DNA of 64,000 bases. Source: an uncultured Pseudoflavonifractor sp. (lineage in GTDB: Bacteria > Bacillota > Clostridia > Oscillospirales > Oscillospiraceae). The notes below the pieces were generated by a model. The model saw only the letters and a program-made list of their open reading frames with translations. It made no database searches and was not told where the DNA came from. The stretch is from NCBI GenBank assembly GCA_947425785.1, contig CANEAY010000007.1, positions 40,860 through 104,859 of the forward strand, read 5' to 3'. The position numbers were made by a program, and so were the translations under genes. Below are positions 16,974 through 26,986 of this stretch, piece after piece (position 1 is the stretch's first letter; the number at the start of each line of letters is the position of its first letter).

Positions 16974-16998
16974 AGGGCGGGACTTCAAGTCCCGCCCT
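16974..16998. terminator. Bidirectional terminator between convergent genes
   Basis: Arms AGGGCGGGACTT (16974-16985) and its complement (16987-16998), followed by CTTTTTTT on the + strand and by CTTTTTC on the - strand. Confidence 0.88.
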
Positions 16999-17004
16999 CT
17001 TTTT

Positions 17005-18537
17005 TTATTCCGGCTTGCCGTAGGTGGCCTTGAGCCAGTCCAGCTTCAGCTTTCCCAGGCTGTTTTTGGGTATCTGGGGCACAAAGGCGTAATATTTGGG
17101 CTGCTTGATGGTGGGCAGCCGATCCACCAGGAAGGCCGCCAGAGCTTCGGCGGTGAGCTGGGGATCCCGGGAGACCACCAGGGCCTTGCCCACCTCCCCC
17201 TTGTCGGGGTCGGGAACGCCGATGACGCAGGCGTCCTCCACGGCGGGGTGGCAGAGGATGGCCCCCTCGATCTCCGAGGGGAAGATGTTCTCCCCGTTGG
17301 TGATGAACATATTTTTCTTCCGGCCCACTACGTAGAAGAAGCCGTCCTCGTCCATCCGGGCCACGTCCCCGGTGTGGAGCCAGCCGTCGGGCATGGCCTT
17401 CCGGGTCTCCTCCGGGGCGTTCCAGTAGCCGGAGAAGAGAACGCCTCCCCGCAGGAGCAGCTCCCCCTCCTGGCCCACCGGGACAGGAAGGCCCTCCTCG
17501 TCCACGATGCGGGCCTCGTTGTAGGGCATCACCTTGCCGCAGGAGGTGCGCTTGGCCCGGAGCTGTTCCAGGGTCAGCTCCCCCACGGGGATGGACAGGT
17601 TGCCGGGGCCGGACTCGGTCATGCCGTAGCCGTTGCAGAACTGGACGCCCTTTTCCCAATACTTTTCCATCAGCTCCAGGGAGGGGGGCGCCGCCCCGCA
17701 GCGGCAGCGGGTGATGCTGGAGAAATCGGCCTGGGCGAAGCGGGGGTGGTCGGCCAGGCGGCGGTAGACGGTGGGCACCCCCCAGATCATGGTGGGCCGG
17801 GCCTGCTCGATGACGTCGAAGGTCTGCTCCACGTGGAATTTCCGGGCGAAAACCAGCTCGCCGCCGGCGTAGAGCAGAGGCATGGCGATGGTGTGCCAGG
17901 TGGCGGTGTGGAAGAAGGGCAGGTAGCCGAACATCACGTCGGTGTGGGTGAGGGAGTAGGTGTTCTGCTGGCCCATGGCGTTGAGCATGATGGCCCGGGC
18001 GGAGAGCATGGCCCCCTTGGGAAGGCCGGTGGTGCCGCCGGTGTGCATGAGCTGGATGATGTCCTCCGGGTCGATGGGCACCAGAGGGGGCGGGGCGTGG
18101 TCGGCGGCGAGGATGGCGTCGTACTCCGGCCCCAGGGGGATCCAGCGGCAGTGGGCCAGTTTTGGACGCAGGGCATCCACCTTCTCCTCATAGGCCGGGT
18201 CGTAGAAGACCACCCGGGGCGTCTCGTTTTCCAGCAGTCCTGCCAGCTCCTGGGGGGTCAGCAGGATATTGTAGGCGGTGGAGATGGCCCCCGTCCGGGC
18301 GGTGGCGTAGAACAGGTCGATGTAGACCATGTCGTTTCCCGAGCAGATGCCCACCCGGTCGCCCTTTTTCAGGGCGCAGTCCTTCACCAGGAAGCTGGCC
18401 AGGGCGTTGGCCCGGCAGGCCAGGTCGCCGTAAGTATACCGCTCCTTGCGGTCGAAGTCATAGACGGCGGGGGAGTGGGGGTGCCGCTCCAGGCGGCTGG
18501 TAAAGAAGCTGCTCACCACAGCTTGCTGGTAAGTCAT
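17005..18537 (-). CDS. AMP-dependent acyl-CoA synthetase/ligase
   Basis: A 510-aa adenylate-forming enzyme that would activate a carboxylic acid to its CoA thioester with ATP. Motifs: P-loop HTGGTTGLPKGA at residues 166-177, NGYGMTESG, GWLHTGDVARMDEDGFFYVVGRKKNMFITNGENIFPSEIE, and the catalytic Lys near the end in PKNSLGKLK. Class is acyl-CoA ligase (fatty acid, crotonobetaine or aromatic acid type); the substrate cannot be read. It is last in a leftward operon with an AEC and an MFS carrier driven by a sigma-54 promoter, so the substrate is probably a transported organic acid. Confidence 0.9.
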   Translation of the reverse strand: MTYQQAVVSSFFTSRLERHPHSPAVYDFDRKERYTYGDLACRANALASFLVKDCALKKGDRVGICSGNDMVYIDLFYATARTGAISTAYNILLTPQELAGLLENETPRVVFYDPAYEEKVDALRPKLAHCRWIPLGPEYDAILAADHAPPPLVPIDPEDIIQLMHTGGTTGLPKGAMLSARAIMLNAMGQQNTYSLTHTDVMFGYLPFFHTATWHTIAMPLLYAGGELVFARKFHVEQTFDVIEQARPTMIWGVPTVYRRLADHPRFAQADFSSITRCRCGAAPPSLELMEKYWEKGVQFCNGYGMTESGPGNLSIPVGELTLEQLRAKRTSCGKVMPYNEARIVDEEGLPVPVGQEGELLLRGGVLFSGYWNAPEETRKAMPDGWLHTGDVARMDEDGFFYVVGRKKNMFITNGENIFPSEIEGAILCHPAVEDACVIGVPDPDKGEVGKALVVSRDPQLTAEALAAFLVDRLPTIKQPKYYAFVPQIPKNSLGKLKLDWLKATYGKPE

Positions 18538-18561
18538 GGGAAGACCTCCTTCGTTTTACGT

Positions 18562-19482
18562 TCAGAGCAGATATACACAGGCCAGACACCATAGCGGGAT
18601 GGTGAGAAGGGACAGCAGGGTGGTAAAGATGACCAAGCGGCTGGCGAAGGGCGCGTCGGAGCCGTATTTGGCCCCCAGCATCACCGACAGGGTGCCCGCG
18701 GGCATCCCGGTGAGGAGGACGGCGGTGCCGGTGAGGATCACGTCCATGCCCAGCAGCTTGCACAGAAGGAACATCCCGCCGGGCATGAGGAAGAGCCGCA
18801 GCACGCTGTAGGTGGCGATGTCCCTGTCGATGAGCTTCCCTCTGGGGGCGCCGGCCAGCACCATGCCGATGAGCATCATGGACAGGGGGGTGGAGCAGCC
18901 GCCGATGGAGGTGAGGACTTTGCACACCAGCTCCGGGGGCCGCAGCTCCAACAGCATGATGGCTACCCCCAGCAGGGTGGTGAAGATACAGGGGTGGGTC
19001 AGCGTCCGGCGCAGGAAGTTCTTGGAGCCGTCGGCAGTGAAGTAGGAGATGCCCACGGAGAAGTTGTTGATGCGCTGGAAGATGAGGAAGATGGAGGCGT
19101 AGATGAGCCCCTGGTTGCCGAAGATACTGCCCACCAGGGGGAAGCCCAGGAAGCCGGAGTTGGAGACAATGATGGCGTAGCGCAGGATCGTCCGCCGCTT
19201 GGGGTCGGCCTTGGGGTAGAGGAACCGGCTGAGGACAATAGTGGCGACCTGAAGGGCCACCGAAGCGATGATGACATTGACAAAACCCCCGGCGGAAAAG
19301 GCGCCGATGTTCTTGATGAAGCAGTCCAGAATATAGCAGGGGAAAATAAGGTAGAGGATGAAGTCGGTGAGCTCCCCCCGGCCCTTCTCTGTGATGATGC
19401 CCTTTTTGATGGTGATGATGCCCAGGAGGATCATGATGAACATCATGCCCTCCAGCTCCAAAAGGTTCTGAATGTAAGTCAT
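18562..19482 (-). CDS. AEC-family (auxin efflux carrier-like) organic acid permease
   Basis: A 306-aa membrane protein with about ten hydrophobic segments and the internal two-fold layout of AEC carriers: a first half ending near RYAIIVSNSGFLGFPLVGSIFG, and a second with CSTPLSMMLIGMVLAG and TGMPAGTLSVMLGAKYG. Bacterial members move malate and other carboxylates. The start overlaps the MFS stop by 4 bp, so the two carriers are co-translated. Two unrelated carriers beside one ligase suggest one imports the substrate and the other exports a product. Confidence 0.87.
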   Translation of the reverse strand: MTYIQNLLELEGMMFIMILLGIITIKKGIITEKGRGELTDFILYLIFPCYILDCFIKNIGAFSAGGFVNVIIASVALQVATIVLSRFLYPKADPKRRTILRYAIIVSNSGFLGFPLVGSIFGNQGLIYASIFLIFQRINNFSVGISYFTADGSKNFLRRTLTHPCIFTTLLGVAIMLLELRPPELVCKVLTSIGGCSTPLSMMLIGMVLAGAPRGKLIDRDIATYSVLRLFLMPGGMFLLCKLLGMDVILTGTAVLLTGMPAGTLSVMLGAKYGSDAPFASRLVIFTTLLSLLTIPLWCLACVYLL

Positions 19483-20714
19483 GACGGCGTCACCTCTCTT
19501 TTCTTGCCCAGGAGGAAGGCGGCCGCCCCTCCGGCGATGACCAGCAGGGCGGAAAAGCCCAGGGGAAGGCCGTAATCGTTGAGGTAGGCGGCGGCCTGGC
19601 CCACCATCACCGGCCCTCCTGCCGCCAGCAGGTAGTTGATGAGGCTCAGCTTGCCGTTGACCACGGCGAACCGCTTCTGCCCAAAGGTGCGGGACACGGT
19701 GAGGGGCAGGGCCACCGTCACAAAGCCCACCCCCAGCCCGAAGGCGGCGGCCCCCGCCCGGACGGGGAGGGAGGTGTCAAAAAGGCAGATGAGTCCCCCG
19801 CCCACCCCCACCAGAATGTTGCCGAAGCCCAGGGTCACATGGGCGGGCACCCGCTTTTCCGGGATGACCCCCATGAGCAGCCGCCCCCCAAGGCTGAACA
19901 GGGAGATGAGGGCGATGCAGTTGGCGCCGTAGGCGCTGGAAAAGCCCTTGTGCCGCAGGTAGATGACCAGATAGGCCATGATGGAGTAATAAATGTAGGT
20001 GCGGCTGGCGTAGTTGAAGAGGATGAGGCCGAAGGCCCGGCGGTCGATGGGGCCCTCCGGGGCAGCAGCCCCCGCGTCCTTGGGGCCGCTCTCTGCGGGG
20101 GGGAGCCCGTCGGGGTACTGGCCCAGCTCCTCCGGCCGGTCTACGATGAGTACCAGGGAGACCACCAGGGAGAGGGCGGCCATGGCGGCCACATACCGCC
20201 AGCCCCAAGTCCAGTCCCCGGCGGCCAGGAGCCGCTCTACAAGCTGGGGGGCCACGAAGCCGCCCACCGACCCGGCGGTGAGGACGATGGCCATGGCGAA
20301 GGACTTCTTTTTGTCAAACCAGTCGTTGATGGCGCTCTGCACCGGGACAAGCCCGGCAAAGCCCATGCCCGCGCCCACCACCAGCCCGTAGAGGAGCAGG
20401 AAGGAGAGGGCGCTCTGGGGCAAAAAGGCCAGGGCCAGGCTGGAGAAGACCACCATGGCGCTGCCCATGAGGAAGGTCAGCTTCACGCCCCGTTTGGAGA
20501 TGAGCCGCCCCACCACCGGCCCCACCAGGCCGGAGACCAGGGTGCACATTGTCCCCGCGACGCCGATGTACTGCTCGGGGAAGCCCATGGCCTGCTGCAT
20601 ATTGGCGTTGATGACCGAGGCGCCGTAGAGCACCGTGCCGAACACGCAGAAGTAGAGGCACCACACCGCCGCCAGCATCACATATCCGTAAAAGAAGGGA
20701 AACCGTCGCTTCAT
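19479..20714 (-). CDS. MFS transporter, oxalate/formate antiporter-like
   Basis: A 411-aa twelve-helix major facilitator with FFYGYVMLAAVWCLYFCVFG in TM1, the MFS motif A-like loop GRLISKRGVKLTFLMGS between TM2 and TM3, and GGRLLMGVIPEKRVP in the second half. It is closest in character to OFA-family carboxylate carriers. The start was set at the ATG 20714; the frame extends further upstream but lies over the promoter. It is the first gene of the leftward operon behind the sigma-54 promoter at 20763-20777. Confidence 0.87.
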   Translation of the reverse strand: MKRRFPFFYGYVMLAAVWCLYFCVFGTVLYGASVINANMQQAMGFPEQYIGVAGTMCTLVSGLVGPVVGRLISKRGVKLTFLMGSAMVVFSSLALAFLPQSALSFLLLYGLVVGAGMGFAGLVPVQSAINDWFDKKKSFAMAIVLTAGSVGGFVAPQLVERLLAAGDWTWGWRYVAAMAALSLVVSLVLIVDRPEELGQYPDGLPPAESGPKDAGAAAPEGPIDRRAFGLILFNYASRTYIYYSIMAYLVIYLRHKGFSSAYGANCIALISLFSLGGRLLMGVIPEKRVPAHVTLGFGNILVGVGGGLICLFDTSLPVRAGAAAFGLGVGFVTVALPLTVSRTFGQKRFAVVNGKLSLINYLLAAGGPVMVGQAAAYLNDYGLPLGFSALLVIAGGAAAFLLGKKREVTPS

Positions 20715-20762
20715 GACCTGCACCTGTGCTTTCTGAAACAAGATAGGTATTTCATTAAAATA

Positions 20763-20777
20763 GCAAACGGTGTGCCA
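20763..20777 (-). promoter_or_regulatory. Sigma-54 (-24/-12) promoter of the MFS-AEC-ligase operon
   Basis: On the - strand TGGCAC (20777-20772), N5, TTGCT (TTGC at 20766-20763), with the correct GG-GC spacing. It sits about 50 bp upstream of the MFS start. Confidence 0.85.
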
Positions 20778-20835
20778 ACTTGTGGATGAGAAAAGGGGCG
20801 GAAACAGGGGGGCGCGGCGGGAGAGAGATGTGCAA

Positions 20836-20855
20836 TTTGTGCAATTTTGCACAAA
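20836..20855. promoter_or_regulatory. Palindromic activator site between two divergent sigma-54 promoters
   Basis: TTTGTGCAATTTTGCACAAA has 9-bp inverted arms around a 2-bp centre. The same 20-mer recurs at 21807-21826. Its centre is 84 bp from the -12 GC of the rightward promoter and 82 bp from that of the leftward one, so one site could serve both. Extra half sites (GTGCAA, ATGCAC) flank it. Confidence 0.8.
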
Positions 20856-20915
20856 AAGCGGTGAGATGCACAAATGTAAGGATCGAAATACCGGGGAAAG
20901 GCCCCGGGGGAGAGC

Positions 20916-20930
20916 TGGCACGGAGCTTGC
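20916..20930 (+). promoter_or_regulatory. Sigma-54 (-24/-12) promoter of the dehydratase activator gene
   Basis: TGGCACGGAGCTTGCT matches the consensus TGGCACG-N4-TTGC. It lies about 45 bp upstream of the ATG at 20975. Confidence 0.9.
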
Positions 20931-20974
20931 TTTATAAAGTGGCAGAGCAAACACGTGGAAAGGGGAAGATCCAA

Positions 20975-21748
20975 ATGATGACCATGGGAGTGGACGTGGG
21001 CTCCACGTCCTCCAAGACAGTGATCCTGCGGGACGGAAAGGAGATCCTGGCCAAGGCGGTGGTGTCCATGGGCACCGGCACCGCCGGGCCGGAGCAGGCC
21101 CTGAACCAGGCCCTGTCCCAGGCGGGGCTGGAGCGGAAGGACATCGGCTGCCTGGTGGCCACCGGCTACGGGCGGCTCACCTTCCCCGGGGCAGACCACC
21201 AGGTCAGCGAGGTGACCTGCCACGGCCGGGGGATATCCTTCCTGCTGCCGGAGGTGCGCACCGTCATCGACATCGGCGGCCAGGACGCCAAGGCCCTGCA
21301 GATCAATGAGAAGGGCAGGCTGATGAACTTCGTGATGAACGACAAGTGCGCCGCGGGCACCGGCCGGTTCCTGGACGTGATGGCCAAGGTGCTGGGCGTT
21401 CCGGTGGAGGGCCTGGGGGATCTGTCGGCCCAGGCGGAGCAGCCGGTGAGCATCAGCAACGTGTGCACCGTCTTTGCCGAGTCGGAGGTCATCTCCCACC
21501 TGGCGGCGGGGGCCAAGCTCAGCGACATCGCCGCTGGCATCCACATCTCGGTGGCCCGCCGGGTGGCCGCCCTGGCCATGCGGGTGGGGGTAGAGGGCCA
21601 GGTGGCCATGAGCGGCGGCGTGGCCCTGAACCAGGGGGTCGTCCGGGCCATGGAGGCGGAGCTGAAGCGGCCCATCCAAGTCCACCCCGACGCCCAGCTG
21701 GCGGGGGCCCTGGGGGCGGCCCTGCTGGCCGCGGAGCGGGCCGGATAA
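20975..21748 (+). CDS. 2-hydroxyacyl-CoA dehydratase activator ATPase (HgdC/FldI-like)
   Basis: A 257-aa member of the BcrAD/BadF/HgdC ATPase family, which carries a 4Fe-4S cluster between subunits and injects an electron into the dehydratase at the cost of ATP. Motifs: GVDVGSTSSKTVILRDG at the start, VIDIGGQDAKAL, the two cluster cysteines in NDKCAAGTGRFLD and ISNVCTVFAESE, and MSGGVALNQGV near the end. The start at ATG 20975 follows AGGGGAAG; the longer frame upstream runs through the promoter. It is separated from the dehydratase operon and has its own sigma-54 promoter. Confidence 0.93.
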   Translation: MMTMGVDVGSTSSKTVILRDGKEILAKAVVSMGTGTAGPEQALNQALSQAGLERKDIGCLVATGYGRLTFPGADHQVSEVTCHGRGISFLLPEVRTVIDIGGQDAKALQINEKGRLMNFVMNDKCAAGTGRFLDVMAKVLGVPVEGLGDLSAQAEQPVSISNVCTVFAESEVISHLAAGAKLSDIAAGIHISVARRVAALAMRVGVEGQVAMSGGVALNQGVVRAMEAELKRPIQVHPDAQLAGALGAALLAAERAG

Positions 21749-21806
21749 GGCGGAGCCCTCCCGCCCAGGTGCAATGTGCACAGGGGATGGGAAGGGGTGC
21801 AGAAAC

Positions 21807-21826
21807 TTTGTGCAATTTTGCACAAA
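21807..21826. promoter_or_regulatory. Second copy of the 20-bp activator palindrome
   Basis: Identical to the site at 20836-20855, centred 108 bp upstream of the -12 GC of the next sigma-54 promoter. Additional TGCAC half sites occur at 21770-21785. Confidence 0.8.
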
Positions 21827-21910
21827 GCGGCGGCGGCCCCACATCCCCCGGAGAGAAAAAACCGGCTCTGCCGGCAGAAAAAAAGGCCGCCGGGGCGGCT
21901 GGCTCAAAAT

Positions 21911-21925
21911 TGGCACGGGAGTTGC
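21911..21925 (+). promoter_or_regulatory. Sigma-54 (-24/-12) promoter of the dehydratase/TRAP operon
   Basis: TTGGCACGGGAGTTGCT is a full consensus -24/-12 element, 55 bp before the ATG at 21980. Confidence 0.92.
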
Positions 21926-21979
21926 TAATTATATGGGCAAACAGAACTTAGGTTCGCAATACAAGGAGGAAACAGAACA

Positions 21980-23125
<1,146 letters not shown>

Positions 23126-23141
23126 GAGGGGAGGATGGCAT

Positions 23142-24380
23142 ATGGGTCCCCTGGAAGGTATTAAAGTCCTTGATCTTTCCAATTTCCTGGCGGCCTCCAC
23201 CGCCGGGCGCATCATGGCCGAGTGGGGCGCCGACGTCATCAAGATCGAGCCCCTGATCGGCGACACTTACCGCAACAACGGCCCCTACATGAACATCCCC
23301 ATCTACGACCGGGGCCAGACGGGCAACCCCAGCTACGACAACGAAAACGGCAACAAGCGCTGGCTGGCCCTGAACCTGAAGAGCGAAAAGGGCATGGCAG
23401 TGTTCCGCAAGCTGCTGTCCACCGCCGATGTGCTCATCACCAACTACCGCCCCGGCGCCCTCAAAAAGCTGGGCATCTCCTACGACGACCTGAAGGAGGA
23501 GTTCCCCCGGCTGGTCTTCGGCTCCATTCTGGGCTACGGCAAGAAGGGCCCTGCCAGCGGCAAGCCCGGCTTTGACTACACCGCCTTCTATGCCCGTTCC
23601 GGCCTCATGGCCGACGCGGCCCCCCGGGGGGGCGACCTGGTGAACACCGTGGCCGGCCTGGGCGACCACTTCGCCGCCACCGCCCTGGTGGCCGGCATCA
23701 ACGCCGCCCTTGTCCGCCGCTCCACCACCGGCAAGGGCGACCTGGTGGAGGCCAGCCTCTTCCAGGCCGGCTGCTTCGCCCTCAGCTCCGGCTTCCTGTC
23801 CGCATACAGCGGCAAGCCCTGGCCCCGCACCCGCTTTGAACCCAACAACTCCACCTCCAACACCTATAAGTGCAAGGACGGGGAGTGGTTCTACCTGGCC
23901 GCCACTGCCTACGACAAGCAGTGGGCCGACGTGGCCACCAAAGTCCTGGGCCGTCCCGACCTGGCCACCGACCCCCGGTTCGTCACCCGGAAGGCGGTGG
24001 AGGAGCAGGGCACCATGGAGGAGCAGGTGCGCATCATGGACGAGATCTTCGCCACCAAGACCTACGCCGAGTGGGCCAAGATCATGACCGACGCCGACAT
24101 CGCCTTCGAAAAGGCCCAGCACTTCACCGAGCTGGTGGAGGATCCCCAGGCCCTGGAGAACGAGTACATCTTCTACCACGAGTACCCCAACGGCAAGAAG
24201 GCCCCCTTCGCCCACGCCCCGGCGGCCATCGCCTCCTGCCCCTGGCCGGAGTTCAAGCCCGCCAAGCTCACCGGCGGCGACACGGAGGAAGTGCTGAAGG
24301 AGATGGGCTATTCCGAAGAGGAGATCAAAGCCCTCATGGAGGGCGGCGACGTGGCTGGGCCCACCATCACGGTGAAATAA
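23142..24380 (+). CDS. Type III (CaiB/BaiF) CoA-transferase
   Basis: A 412-aa family III CoA-transferase: MGPLEGIKVLDLSNFLAAS..GRIMAEWGADVIKIEP at the start, LNLKSEKG, the catalytic Asp in KPGFDYTAFYARSGLM, and KGDLVEASLFQAG. It would transfer CoA from a product thioester to the incoming acid (FldA-like role). The start ATG at 23142 follows GAGGGGAGG; codons further upstream in frame belong to the end of the previous gene. The gap to that gene is 16 bp. The operon therefore activates its acid without ATP, unlike the ligase in the divergent operon. Confidence 0.92.
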   Translation: MGPLEGIKVLDLSNFLAASTAGRIMAEWGADVIKIEPLIGDTYRNNGPYMNIPIYDRGQTGNPSYDNENGNKRWLALNLKSEKGMAVFRKLLSTADVLITNYRPGALKKLGISYDDLKEEFPRLVFGSILGYGKKGPASGKPGFDYTAFYARSGLMADAAPRGGDLVNTVAGLGDHFAATALVAGINAALVRRSTTGKGDLVEASLFQAGCFALSSGFLSAYSGKPWPRTRFEPNNSTSNTYKCKDGEWFYLAATAYDKQWADVATKVLGRPDLATDPRFVTRKAVEEQGTMEEQVRIMDEIFATKTYAEWAKIMTDADIAFEKAQHFTELVEDPQALENEYIFYHEYPNGKKAPFAHAPAAIASCPWPEFKPAKLTGGDTEEVLKEMGYSEEEIKALMEGGDVAGPTITVK

Positions 24381-24402
24381 AAGTAGGGGAGGAGAGCAAC
24401 AG

Positions 24403-25692
24403 ATGTTCATTGATTTTCCTGCGGTAAACGCCAAAATGGAGGGACTGGATCAGGTGGTTCTTCCCCGGATGGTAAAGATTCGCCAGAAGTACGACCCCTA
24501 TCAGATCCAGGACGTGCCCGGCCACCTGCGCCGGGAGCTGGAAGGCAAGGTCAAGGACAAGGGTTCCCTGGCAGGAAAGGAGATCGCCATTACGGCGGGC
24601 AGCCGGGGCATCCCCTTCTATCAGGAGATCACCAGAACTCTGGTGGACTGGCTGAAGGCGCAGGGGGCCAAGCCCTTCATCGTCCCCTCCATGGGCAGCC
24701 ACGCCGGAGCCACCGCGGAGGGCCAGGTGGAGATGCTGGCCACCTACGGCATCACAGAGGAGAACATGGGCTGTCCCATCCGGGCCTCTATGGAAGTAGA
24801 GGAGCTTGGAGTTTTGGAGGATGGCACCCCCATCTACTGCGACAAGTACGCCTATCACTCCGACGGCATCGTGGTGGTCAACAAGGTCAAGCCCCACACC
24901 AGCTTCAAGGGCCCCCACGAGAGCGGTCTGCTCAAAATGATGGTCATTGGTCTGGGCAAGCACAAGGGAGCGGCCACCATCCATATGCGGGGCTATGAGG
25001 AATTTTCCCGCCTCCTGCTGGAGGGCGGCGGGCTGTACCTGAAAAAGGCCCCCATCCTCTTCGCCGTTGGCCTGGTGCAGAACGCCTACGACGACATCAG
25101 CGACCTGGAGGTCATCGAGAAGGAGAACATCATCGCGCGGGACGCCGCCCTGCTGGAGATCGCCAAGGCCAAGCTGGCCAAGTTCAAGTTCCCCGACACC
25201 GACGTGCTCATCATCGACCAGATCGGCAAGAACATCGGCGGCGCGGGCTTCGACCCCAACGTGGTGGCCCGCCGCGACCGCATCTACCCCGGCGCCCTGG
25301 TGAGCCAGAACATCTTCGTCCGGGGCCTCACCCAGGAGACCCACCACAACGCCAGCGGCATCGGCACCATTGAGGTCACCACCCTGCGCTGTGTCCGTGA
25401 CGTGGACTGGGCCATCACCTGGACCAACATGATGACCGCCAATTTCCTCCCCGGCTGCCGCATCCCCTGCTTTGCGGAGAACGACCGGGAGGCCCTGCGC
25501 TGGGCCATCCGCACCTGCACCGGCATCGACTATTCCGACGCCCGGGTGGTGCGCATCAAGGACACCATGCACATGGAGGAGATCCAGGTGTCGGAAAACC
25601 TGGCCCGTGAACTTCAGGGCCGGGACGACGTGGAGATCCTCTCGGAGCCCTTCGACATCGATTTCGGCGCCGACGGCTATATCAAGGACTGA
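24403..25692 (+). CDS. LarA/DUF2088-like protein, putative nickel-dependent 2-hydroxyacid racemase/epimerase
   Basis: A 429-aa protein with the LarA-type N-terminal domain: ITAGSRGIPFYQEI, PSMGSHAGATAEGQ, VNKVKPHTSFKGPHESGLLKMMVIGLGKHKGA and a C-terminal domain with IDQIGKNIGGAGFDPN. The His/Lys residues in GSH and KPHT..GKHKGA are candidates for the nickel-pincer cofactor and catalysis. LarA relatives racemise lactate, malate, phenyllactate or 2-hydroxyglutarate. In this operon it could convert the other enantiomer of the 2-hydroxy acid to the one accepted by the CoA-transferase and dehydratase. Cofactor genes (larB, larC, larE) are not in the window. Confidence 0.75.
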   Translation: MFIDFPAVNAKMEGLDQVVLPRMVKIRQKYDPYQIQDVPGHLRRELEGKVKDKGSLAGKEIAITAGSRGIPFYQEITRTLVDWLKAQGAKPFIVPSMGSHAGATAEGQVEMLATYGITEENMGCPIRASMEVEELGVLEDGTPIYCDKYAYHSDGIVVVNKVKPHTSFKGPHESGLLKMMVIGLGKHKGAATIHMRGYEEFSRLLLEGGGLYLKKAPILFAVGLVQNAYDDISDLEVIEKENIIARDAALLEIAKAKLAKFKFPDTDVLIIDQIGKNIGGAGFDPNVVARRDRIYPGALVSQNIFVRGLTQETHHNASGIGTIEVTTLRCVRDVDWAITWTNMMTANFLPGCRIPCFAENDREALRWAIRTCTGIDYSDARVVRIKDTMHMEEIQVSENLARELQGRDDVEILSEPFDIDFGADGYIKD

Positions 25693-25705
25693 ATCGAGGG
25701 AGACT

Positions 25706-26986
25706 ATGGAAGAAAAAGTGACCCAGGCGGCCCCCGGGGCCGCCCCGCAGAAGCCCAAAAAGCCGCTGCCCAAGTCCCGCATCATGGTGGGCGAGCAGCT
25801 GGCAAAGCTCTATCAGGACACCATAGACGCCAAGGCCCGGGGGGAGAAGATCGGCTGGTCCGCCTCCATCTTTCCCCAGGAGATCGCCGAGGCCCTGGGC
25901 CTCTATATCGTCTACCCGGAGAACCAGGCCGCCGGCTTGGCCGCCCGGCACCAGTCCGACGACCTTTTGGCCCACGCCGAGGCCGCCGGCTACAACATGG
26001 ACATCTGCTCCTACGCCCGCACCAGCCTGGCCTACATGGACACCCTGACGGCGGAGAGCAACAACATGCCCAAGCCCGACTTCGTGCTGTGCTGCAACAA
26101 CATCTGCAACCAGCTGACCAAGTGGTTTGAGAACCTGGCGCACCAGTTCCAGGTGCCCATGTTCCTCATCGACACGGTCTATAACTATGACCCCTGCGCC
26201 TCCGAGGAAAAGGTGAAGTACGTCCGCGCCCAGATCGACGACCTCATCCACGGCCTGGAGGAGATCTCCGGCAAGAAGATGGACTACGACAAGCTCACCG
26301 AGGTCATGCGCATCTCTCAGCGCAACAAGGATCTGTGGCGGGAGGCCAACGAGCTGCTGGCGGCCAAGCCTGCCCCGCTGGCCGGCTTCGATCTCTTCAA
26401 CTATATGTCCTGCATGGTCTGCAACCGGGGCAAGGAGAGCACCACCGCCGTCCTGGAGCAGCTCATCTCCGAGATCAAGGAGAACATCGCCCAGGGCAAG
26501 AGCACCTTCCCCGTGGAGGAGGAGTACCGGGTCTTCTGGGAGGGCATCGCCTGCTGGCCCTATCTGGGCCACACCTTCAAGACCCTGAAAAAGTACGGCA
26601 TCAACATGGTGGCCACCGGCTACGTGAATGCCTGGGGCCTGGAGTACGAGCCCGGCGACCTGGACGGCCTGGCCCGGGCCTATATCGACCTTCCCAACAA
26701 CAATAATAACCTGGAGACGGTGGTGGCCCGCCGCATCGAGGCCCACAAAAAGTTCCAGGTGGACGGCACCATCTACCACGTCAACCGCAGCTGCAAGGTG
26801 ATGGACTGCCAGCAGTATGAGACCCAGCGCCGCATCTCGGAGGCCACGGGTATCCCCTTCACCTCCTTCGACGGCGACCAGGCCGACTTCCGGGCCTACA
26901 GCGAGGCCCAGTACGAGACCCGCATCCAGGGCCTTGTGGAAGTGATGGAGCAGCGCAAGAAAGAGCGGGAAGGGGGGAAGGGCTGA
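25706..26986 (+). CDS. 2-Hydroxyacyl-CoA dehydratase, large/alpha subunit (HgdA/FldB-like)
   Basis: A 426-aa HgdA/FldB-type protein. With its partner it removes water from a (R)-2-hydroxyacyl-CoA through a ketyl radical and a 4Fe-4S cluster. Visible family features: GWSASIFPQEIAEALGLYIVYPENQAA, FVLCCNNICNQLTKWFENLA (cluster cysteines), YMSCMVCNRGKES, and YHVNRSCKVMDCQQYE near the C-terminus. It has an extra Pro/Lys-rich N-terminus of about 25 residues. The start ATG 25706 follows CGAGGGAGAC. The beta subunit starts 1 bp inside its stop, giving equal synthesis. Confidence 0.92.
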   Translation: MEEKVTQAAPGAAPQKPKKPLPKSRIMVGEQLAKLYQDTIDAKARGEKIGWSASIFPQEIAEALGLYIVYPENQAAGLAARHQSDDLLAHAEAAGYNMDICSYARTSLAYMDTLTAESNNMPKPDFVLCCNNICNQLTKWFENLAHQFQVPMFLIDTVYNYDPCASEEKVKYVRAQIDDLIHGLEEISGKKMDYDKLTEVMRISQRNKDLWREANELLAAKPAPLAGFDLFNYMSCMVCNRGKESTTAVLEQLISEIKENIAQGKSTFPVEEEYRVFWEGIACWPYLGHTFKTLKKYGINMVATGYVNAWGLEYEPGDLDGLARAYIDLPNNNNNLETVVARRIEAHKKFQVDGTIYHVNRSCKVMDCQQYETQRRISEATGIPFTSFDGDQADFRAYSEAQYETRIQGLVEVMEQRKKEREGGKG

